This document shows, one piece after another, positions 4,348 to 9,777 of a stretch of DNA of 9,777 bases (position 1 is its first letter; the number at the start of each line of letters is the position of its first letter). The position numbers and the translations under genes are program-made. Origin of the DNA: an uncultured Bacillota bacterium (lineage in GTDB: Bacteria; Bacillota_I; Bacilli_A; RF39; UBA660); assembly GCA_947179265.1 (NCBI GenBank), contig CAMXBB010000028.1, positions 1 through 9,777 on the forward strand, given 5' to 3'. The notes under the pieces are model-generated. The model ran no database searches and was not told where the DNA came from. It saw nothing but the letters and a program-made list of their open reading frames with translations.

Positions 4348-6180
4348 TTAATTTTCAAATTGTGAATTATATATTTTAGCATAGAAACCATTCTTAGCAA
4401 GCAACTCTTCATGATTTCCAACCTCAACGATATCTCCTTCATTCATAACTAAAATCATATCAGCATTTTTAATTGTTGATAAACGATGAGCAATAATAAA
4501 CGATGTACGTCCGACCATTAATTTATCCATAGCTTCTTGAATAAGCTCTTCTGTCCTAGTATCAACATTACTTGTTGCTTCATCAAGAATCAATATTTTA
4601 GAATCAGCAAGGATTGCTCTTGCAATGGTTAATAATTGCTTTTGACCACCTGAAATATTATTTAACTCTTCATCGATTATCATATTATAACCATTAGGTA
4701 GAGTACGTATGAAATGATCAACATTTGCAATACGAGCTGATTCGATTACCTCTTCATCAGTTGCATCAAGTTTGCCATAACGAAGATTTTCCATAATAGT
4801 TCCACTATACAACCAAGTATCTTGTAAAACCATTCCCATTAATCTTCTGAGTTCTGAACGATCATACTCATTGATATCATGACCATCTATTAGAATAGAA
4901 CCTCCATTTAACTCATAAAAACGCATTAATAATTTTACCATAGTAGTTTTTCCAGCTCCAGTTGGACCCACTATTGCAACTTTATCACCTGCTTTTACCT
5001 TGGCAAAGAAATCTTTAATAACGATTTTATCATCAGTGTAACCAAATCTGACATTTTTAAATTCTACATTACCTTTTATCTCAGCCGTACTAATTTGAAC
5101 TTCATGACTTTCTTCTTCTTCCTCTTCTAAAAATTCAAATATACGTTCACTTGCTGCAACCATTGATTGAATTTGATTAGTTACTTGCGCAAGTTGAGTG
5201 ATTGGTTGAGTAAAATTCTTAGTATATGATATGAATGATTGAATATTACCAACATTAATACGTCCTTTTATAGCATAATATCCACCAACTAAAGCAACCG
5301 CAATATAACCTAGATTACCGATAAAAGCCATTATGGGATGCATTAATCCTGCTAAAAATTGACTCTTCCATCCAGATTCATATAGCTTTTTATTATTCTT
5401 TTTAAATTCACTTAACATCATATCTTCTGCATTAAAAGCTTTGATGACATTATGTCCGGAATACATCTCTTCTACATTACCATTAGCATGTCCCAAATAT
5501 TCTTGAGTACGAGCAAAAAACTTTTGACTCTTACCAACAACAAACATTACAAAAAGTGAACTTATTGGAAGCATAAGTAATGCAATAAAAGTCATTTGAA
5601 CATTGATGCTTATCATCATTACAAGTACTCCTATCACAGTTGTAATCGAAGTAATAAACGATGTTAGTGTTTGATTCAAACTCATTTGTAAAGTGTCAAC
5701 ATCATTAGTTATAATACTTAATACCTCACCATTATTCTTTTTATCGAAATAATTGAATGGTAATTGATGAATCTTGGCACTTAATTTTTCACGCATATTA
5801 TATATGTATTTTTGAGTTACTGTAGACATAATAAATGATTCTATATAAGAACATATTCCACTTACTATATATAGCATCAATACAGTGAGTAAAATTCCAT
5901 GCACTTTCGCAAAATCAATTCCACCCTTACCCTGTAATTTACCAATAACACCTTCATAAATAGTTTCCGTCGCATTACCTAATATTTTAGGACCAACGAT
6001 AGCAAATATTGTTGAAGCTATTGAAAAGATAAAGACGATAGCAATAATCTTCTTATAGCCACCTAAAGACTTTAAAATCTTTTTTACAGTCCCTTTGAAG
6101 TCCTTTGCTTTTTCAACAGGAGCCCCAGGACCTCTCATCATTCCACCTTTTCTTTGAGGGGATCTTTTTGTATCACTCAT
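4348..6180 (-). CDS. Heterodimeric ABC exporter subunit, full transporter half with canonical ATP site residues
   Basis: This 610-residue half-transporter has a six-segment type IV exporter membrane domain (first segment about 44-63, others to about 330) and a C-terminal nucleotide-binding domain. Visible motifs are A-loop Tyr381, Walker A GPTGAGKTT (405-413), Q-loop Gln453, signature ISGGQKQ (509-515), Walker B ILILDEA with catalytic Glu534, and switch His565 (AHRLST). The N-terminal tail (about 1-40) is basic and rich in Gly and Pro, with MRGPGAPVEKAKDF as commonly seen in this subfamily. A run of acidic residues (352-357) links the domains. AGGAGG (6193-6188) precedes the ATG by seven bases, and the start overlaps the upstream subunit's stop by four bases (ATGA), so the two are made together. 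By family it resembles LmrCD/BmrCD-type multidrug exporters, but the substrate cannot be read from sequence. Confidence 0.93.
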   Translation of the reverse strand: MSDTKRSPQRKGGMMRGPGAPVEKAKDFKGTVKKILKSLGGYKKIIAIVFIFSIASTIFAIVGPKILGNATETIYEGVIGKLQGKGGIDFAKVHGILLTVLMLYIVSGICSYIESFIMSTVTQKYIYNMREKLSAKIHQLPFNYFDKKNNGEVLSIITNDVDTLQMSLNQTLTSFITSITTVIGVLVMMISINVQMTFIALLMLPISSLFVMFVVGKSQKFFARTQEYLGHANGNVEEMYSGHNVIKAFNAEDMMLSEFKKNNKKLYESGWKSQFLAGLMHPIMAFIGNLGYIAVALVGGYYAIKGRINVGNIQSFISYTKNFTQPITQLAQVTNQIQSMVAASERIFEFLEEEEEESHEVQISTAEIKGNVEFKNVRFGYTDDKIVIKDFFAKVKAGDKVAIVGPTGAGKTTMVKLLMRFYELNGGSILIDGHDINEYDRSELRRLMGMVLQDTWLYSGTIMENLRYGKLDATDEEVIESARIANVDHFIRTLPNGYNMIIDEELNNISGGQKQLLTIARAILADSKILILDEATSNVDTRTEELIQEAMDKLMVGRTSFIIAHRLSTIKNADMILVMNEGDIVEVGNHEELLAKNGFYAKIYNSQFEN

Positions 6181-8312
6181 ACTAATTCCTCCTCTTTTAA
6201 TTGAGATAGAGCTATATCTTTATATACTCTACATTTCTTATACAACTCTTTATGAGTTCCCATTCCTACTATTTTACCTTTATCTAACACAATTATTTGA
6301 TCAGCATTGAGAATTGTACCTACTCTTTGAGCAACGATAATCTTCGTAGCATTACCACACCCTTCAGCTAAATTCTTTCTAATTACTGAATCAGTTTTAT
6401 AATCTAATGCTGAGAATGAGTCATCAAAAATAAAAATATTTGGTTTCTTAGCTACAGCTCTAGCTATAGCTAATCTTTGTCTTTGTCCACCAGAGACATT
6501 AGTTCCACCTTGAGATATCTCATCTTGATACTTCATTTTTTTATTTTCAATAAATTCAGTTGCACAAGCTATCTTAGCAGCATTTATCATATCTTCATCA
6601 TTCATATCAGGATTAGAAAATTTAATATTTGATTCAATAGTACCACTAAACAATAAGCCCTTTTGCGGAACAACACCGATAATATCTCTTAAACTATTGA
6701 TATCATATTCTCTTATATCTACTCCATTAATTTTTATTGAACCTGATGTAATATCAAAAAATCTTGGAATTAGATTTACTATTGATGATTTACCACTACC
6801 AGTCGATCCAATTATCGCTAGCGTTTCGCCCTCTTTAATTTTAAATGATATATCATTTAATACTAATTCATCACCATCTGGATATTTGAAATCAACATGA
6901 TCAAATTCGATTTCATATCCATCATTTAATTTAATATTCTTAGGATCTTCACAATTACTTACTGATATCTTTTTATCTAATACTTCTCTTACACGCTTAA
7001 TTGCAATGATCGCACGTGGAGCCATAATTGATAACATTGATAACATCAAGAAAGACATAATTATTTGCATCGTATAAGATATTAAAGCTGTAAGTGTACC
7101 GACTTGCATCGTTCCAATATCGATTCTTTCAGCACCTATCCACATAATAAGAACGATAGTACCATTCATAATAAAAGTCATGAATGGATCCATAAGTCCC
7201 ATAACACGATGAGTAAATAGATTAACATCTTTTAAATCCTTATTAACTTTATTAAATTTTTTCTTTTCAAAATCTTCATTAGCAAATGCTCTAATAACTG
7301 GAAGTCCATTTAGAGTTTCTCTAACGACAAGATTTATTCTATCGATTAACTTTTGAATCATCTTAAACTTAGGCATAGCAAAAAACATTAAAACCATTAT
7401 AAGAACTAATATAGCTCCACATGCAATTGCTATTACCCATGACATGTCAATATTGATTACTTTTAATAAGGCTCCAGTTCCAATTATTGGAGCATACATT
7501 ACCATACGTAATAACATCGTAAAGAAATTTTGTATTTGACTTATATCATTAGTAGTTCTAGTAATTAAACTTGAAGTAGAAAACTCATTAAATTCACTAT
7601 TAGAAAAACTCATTACCTTTTCTACTACACTATCTCTCAAGTCATATGCTATCTTTGCAGCAGTTCTTCCAGAAAGGAAGACAGATGCGATTATTACTGT
7701 CATAATGAATAGAGCAAGAATTCCCATTTTGACACCTGTGCTAATCAAGAAATTCATTTGATTCGTTTCAATATCAAAACCTAATTTCGCATATTCAATC
7801 AAAATAAAGCTTACACCATATTGCTTTAACATTGATTCATCAATATTATCTATAGATGCTTCCAAAGAGCCTGCATCTATGCTTTCATCATGAGAATCCT
7901 TTAAAGCATTCTCATCTTTGTTTCCCATACTAGAAAGCATCATATAAAATACTTCAGGCTTTAATATAATAGCTTCTAGACTCGCTAATTCTTGTTCATC
8001 CAAATCCTTAATTACATATATTTCCTCATCCTTATTTAATGGATAATCTTTAACATGCTGATTTTTCTCTTCTAAGCTATAATAATTATCTAGCTTATTA
8101 TCACCAATAATAGTGCTTAAGGCAAAATAACTATCCTTACTTAAAGCATTAGGAATTACGCTTTCAATACCTTTTTGTTGAATACCAACATTGATAATAC
8201 TAGATGTATATTCTGGTAACTTCAAATCACATTGAGCTTGAATGAAAAGAAGTAAAATTACTGCTAGTATTGACCATATATATTTTTTTAATATACTAAA
8301 AATTGCTTTCAT
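6177..8312 (-). CDS. Heterodimeric ABC exporter subunit with degenerate ATP site and large external loop
   Basis: This 711-residue partner of the 610-residue subunit is longer because about 150 residues (roughly 32-183), acidic and hydrophilic, lie between the first and second membrane segments and would face outside; BmrCD-type exporters also carry an extracellular domain. The membrane domain continues to about 430. The nucleotide-binding domain has Walker A GSTGSGKSS (502-510), Q-loop Gln550, and signature VSGGQRQ (606-612). Walker B is IFIFDDS with Asp631 in place of the catalytic Glu, and the switch position is Gln662 (AQRVGT) instead of His. Those two changes mark the non-hydrolytic site of asymmetric exporters; the other site is completed by the canonical residues of the 610-residue subunit. 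AGGAAGGGA lies four bases before ATG. It is the first gene of its operon; no convincing promoter was found in the short gap upstream. Confidence 0.93.
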   Translation of the reverse strand: MKAIFSILKKYIWSILAVILLLFIQAQCDLKLPEYTSSIINVGIQQKGIESVIPNALSKDSYFALSTIIGDNKLDNYYSLEEKNQHVKDYPLNKDEEIYVIKDLDEQELASLEAIILKPEVFYMMLSSMGNKDENALKDSHDESIDAGSLEASIDNIDESMLKQYGVSFILIEYAKLGFDIETNQMNFLISTGVKMGILALFIMTVIIASVFLSGRTAAKIAYDLRDSVVEKVMSFSNSEFNEFSTSSLITRTTNDISQIQNFFTMLLRMVMYAPIIGTGALLKVINIDMSWVIAIACGAILVLIMVLMFFAMPKFKMIQKLIDRINLVVRETLNGLPVIRAFANEDFEKKKFNKVNKDLKDVNLFTHRVMGLMDPFMTFIMNGTIVLIMWIGAERIDIGTMQVGTLTALISYTMQIIMSFLMLSMLSIMAPRAIIAIKRVREVLDKKISVSNCEDPKNIKLNDGYEIEFDHVDFKYPDGDELVLNDISFKIKEGETLAIIGSTGSGKSSIVNLIPRFFDITSGSIKINGVDIREYDINSLRDIIGVVPQKGLLFSGTIESNIKFSNPDMNDEDMINAAKIACATEFIENKKMKYQDEISQGGTNVSGGQRQRLAIARAVAKKPNIFIFDDSFSALDYKTDSVIRKNLAEGCGNATKIIVAQRVGTILNADQIIVLDKGKIVGMGTHKELYKKCRVYKDIALSQLKEEELV

Positions 8313-8359
8313 AAAATCCCTTCCTAATAATCATACTTTTTAATTCTAACATTTATATG

Positions 8360-8394
8360 TGAAAATTAAAAGAACCTTTTATAATAAAGGTTCC
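8360..8394 (-). terminator. Terminator of the degenerate ABC gene
   Basis: The 8-bp stem GAACCTTT (8372-8379) and AAAGGTTC (8386-8393) with a 6-base loop is followed on the minus strand by TTTTAATTTTC. It overlaps the gene's stop codon (8381-8379). The T tract is interrupted, so efficiency may be moderate, and some read-through into the ABC operon 67 bp downstream is possible. Confidence 0.75.
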
Positions 8395-9777
8395 TTGTCC
8401 AATAAAGTATGTTTTTTCATAAAATAATGCTTCTTACATATTGTGGTTAACATAGGTCGATCAGTAATTATGATAAAAGTCTTCTTTTTAAAATATTTTT
8501 TTATCATAGCCACTATCGTTTTCTCTATATCCATGTCGATATCATCAACTGGTTCATCTAATAGATATACTTGCTTATCTAAAATAATTCCTCTTATAAT
8601 ATTTAGCCTTGCTAATTCCTTTTTTATGTTCTTATCATATTTCTCATCCATAATAGTATCTAAGCCATTACTTAATGAATCATACCAATCACTAAGTCCA
8701 ATCTCTTTTAATAAGGATATTATTTCATCATCACTTATTTTAGCACCTAAACGCAAATTATCTCTAAGAGATATATTAAATAAATCAACTGTATTTGAAA
8801 TATATACTGCATCGATAATCTCATTGGTATCTTGATTATCAATAGTAAGAACTCCTTCGTCCAACTTATCAATACCACTTAGTACATTTAGAATAGTTGA
8901 CTTCCCTTCTCCAGACTTACCAATGATACTCACTTGATCGCCCTTAACAAACTCAAAATTTGGAACCTTTATACTAATATCATTATATTTTACTACACCA
9001 TTGTTTATGTTAATATTTTTCCAATTAGTTATATACTTATAATTAATCGTTTTCAAATAATACTCATTAAGTTCTTTCTTTAAGTTAAAAACTTTAAAAA
9101 AATTGATTATAGCTGGATTAACTTCATACAACAAATCTTGTAATTTAAAGAAGACAACTATAAAGAATAGTAGATAACCAATTATTGCAATTCCACTATC
9201 TAAAATAAAATATGTGCATCCTAAAATAATTGCTAAAATAACACTTATTCCCGTCGTAAACAAAACATCAAAACGATAATCATTATTTTTCAAAACAATC
9301 ATATCATTTTCTCTATTAGAATCCAAATATTTTTCACAAAAAGACGAAATTCTAAGTTTCTTTATAGTTAAAGCTTTATCAACAAAATCACATAGTAAAT
9401 CATTATAATTACTTATAACTTCAGTTGGTCTTTTAATCAAAAAAATATGACGAATCCCTAATAAAATCAGAAAAGATACTAAAGATATAATTCCTAAGAT
9501 ATAATTAACCTTTATCGCTCCAATTATAAAGATACTAATTCCTAAAAGACAAGGAATAATAAATTCAATAATATCACTTATTACTTTGGCTTTAGTATAG
9601 GAATACTCTAATATCTTAGATGCTAATCTCTTGCGATCCATCTCCACTAAAGCACTATTATCTATGTCCTTAACTTTTCTAAAATATTTCATCTCAATCT
9701 TATGTTTATAATTATGATATATTTTATTAGAATTATTGCGATGAATTGCTTTTAAAACATTACGAATAGTATAAACA
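8379..9777 (-). CDS. ABC exporter subunit with strongly degenerate nucleotide-binding domain (5' end outside window)
   Basis: The frame stays open from an ATG at 9692 up to the window edge (reading VYTIRNVLKAIHRNN... before it), that ATG has no good ribosome binding site, and the visible membrane domain lacks its first segments. The gene is therefore cut by the window. Counting from the Met at 9692, membrane segments lie at about 41-60, 66-84, 146-162 and 166-183. Walker A is intact (GKSGEGKST, 258-266), as is Walker B VYLLDEP with Glu380 (375-381). The Q-loop site is ISN (298-300) where family members have a Gln, the LSGGQ signature is replaced by roughly DKNIKKE (353-359), and the switch His is Asp411 (ITDRP). 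It likely works, if at all, as the degenerate half of a heterodimer whose partner would be encoded upstream, or as a regulatory ATP-binding unit. The substrate is unknown. Confidence 0.85.
   Translation of the reverse strand, partial: VYTIRNVLKAIHRNNSNKIYHNYKHKIEMKYFRKVKDIDNSALVEMDRKRLASKILEYSYTKAKVISDIIEFIIPCLLGISIFIIGAIKVNYILGIISLVSFLILLGIRHIFLIKRPTEVISNYNDLLCDFVDKALTIKKLRISSFCEKYLDSNRENDMIVLKNNDYRFDVLFTTGISVILAIILGCTYFILDSGIAIIGYLLFFIVVFFKLQDLLYEVNPAIINFFKVFNLKKELNEYYLKTINYKYITNWKNININNGVVKYNDISIKVPNFEFVKGDQVSIIGKSGEGKSTILNVLSGIDKLDEGVLTIDNQDTNEIIDAVYISNTVDLFNISLRDNLRLGAKISDDEIISLLKEIGLSDWYDSLSNGLDTIMDEKYDKNIKKELARLNIIRGIILDKQVYLLDEPVDDIDMDIEKTIVAMIKKYFKKKTFIIITDRPMLTTICKKHYFMKKHTLLDKEPLL

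Noticed and set aside
6697..6900. Open frame on the plus strand opposite the 711-residue ABC gene
   Set aside because: It is a complement shadow of the nucleotide-binding domain.
8313..8378. Possible promoter for the two-gene ABC operon
   Set aside because: TATAAA and TATGAT hexamers are present, but no convincing -35 lies at the right spacing, so no promoter is listed.
8443..8835. Open frame of 130 codons on the plus strand opposite the degenerate ABC gene
   Set aside because: It lies entirely within a real gene on the other strand, and its Ser/Ile/Leu-rich product is typical of antisense translation of AT-rich genes.

Overview
The window is an AT-rich piece of a low-GC Gram-positive chromosome. 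Ribosome binding sites are strong (AGGAGG, GGAGG, and a GGGTGA variant). TGA acts as a real stop: the 711-codon ABC gene ends in TGA inside an ATGA overlap, and the tryptophans seen are TGG. This excludes the Mycoplasma code. A cysteine-rich CotY/CotZ-type coat protein behind a good sigma-K-like promoter points to an endospore former. A gut Bacillota lineage of Erysipelotrichia/Bacilli type would fit, but this is inference and no species can be named.

Layout. On the plus strand, 1-1237 holds the end of murT and an overlapping gatD-like gene, closed by a hairpin terminator. Everything else is on the minus strand, read here from high to low coordinates: the 3' part of a degenerate ABC exporter subunit (9777-8379, cut by the window edge); a two-gene heterodimeric ABC exporter operon (8312-4348, ATGA overlap); a coat protein gene (4247-3783); a Fic-domain protein gene (3669-2614); and a three-gene operon of a 59-residue membrane protein, a DUF3603-like protein and a LemA-like membrane protein (2533-1249). 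Terminators close the murT-gatD unit, the coat gene, fic and both ABC units.

Main points. (1) The GatD-like protein is intact and in its normal place, but both catalytic glutaminase residues are replaced (Cys to Gly93, His to Leu184), so it looks like a conserved pseudo-glutaminase in the lipid II amidation complex. (2) The fic gene is bracketed by two identical 23-bp copies of a terminator hairpin, one of which forms the end of the coat gene. This suggests that fic entered at, or duplicated, a terminator. (3) Upstream of the fic promoter are three 13-bp half-sites, and a 24-bp copy of the core palindrome with one mismatch lies inside the fic gene just before its C-terminal winged-helix region. 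That arrangement suggests autoregulation, possibly with looping. (4) The edge ABC protein keeps Walker A and B but has lost the signature, Q-loop and switch-histidine residues. (5) The small membrane protein gene carries a perfect 17-bp inverted repeat and its stop codon lies within the next gene's ribosome binding site.

I do not see a clearly new multi-gene defence or mobile system. The most unusual signals are the residue losses in GatD and the architecture of the fic locus.
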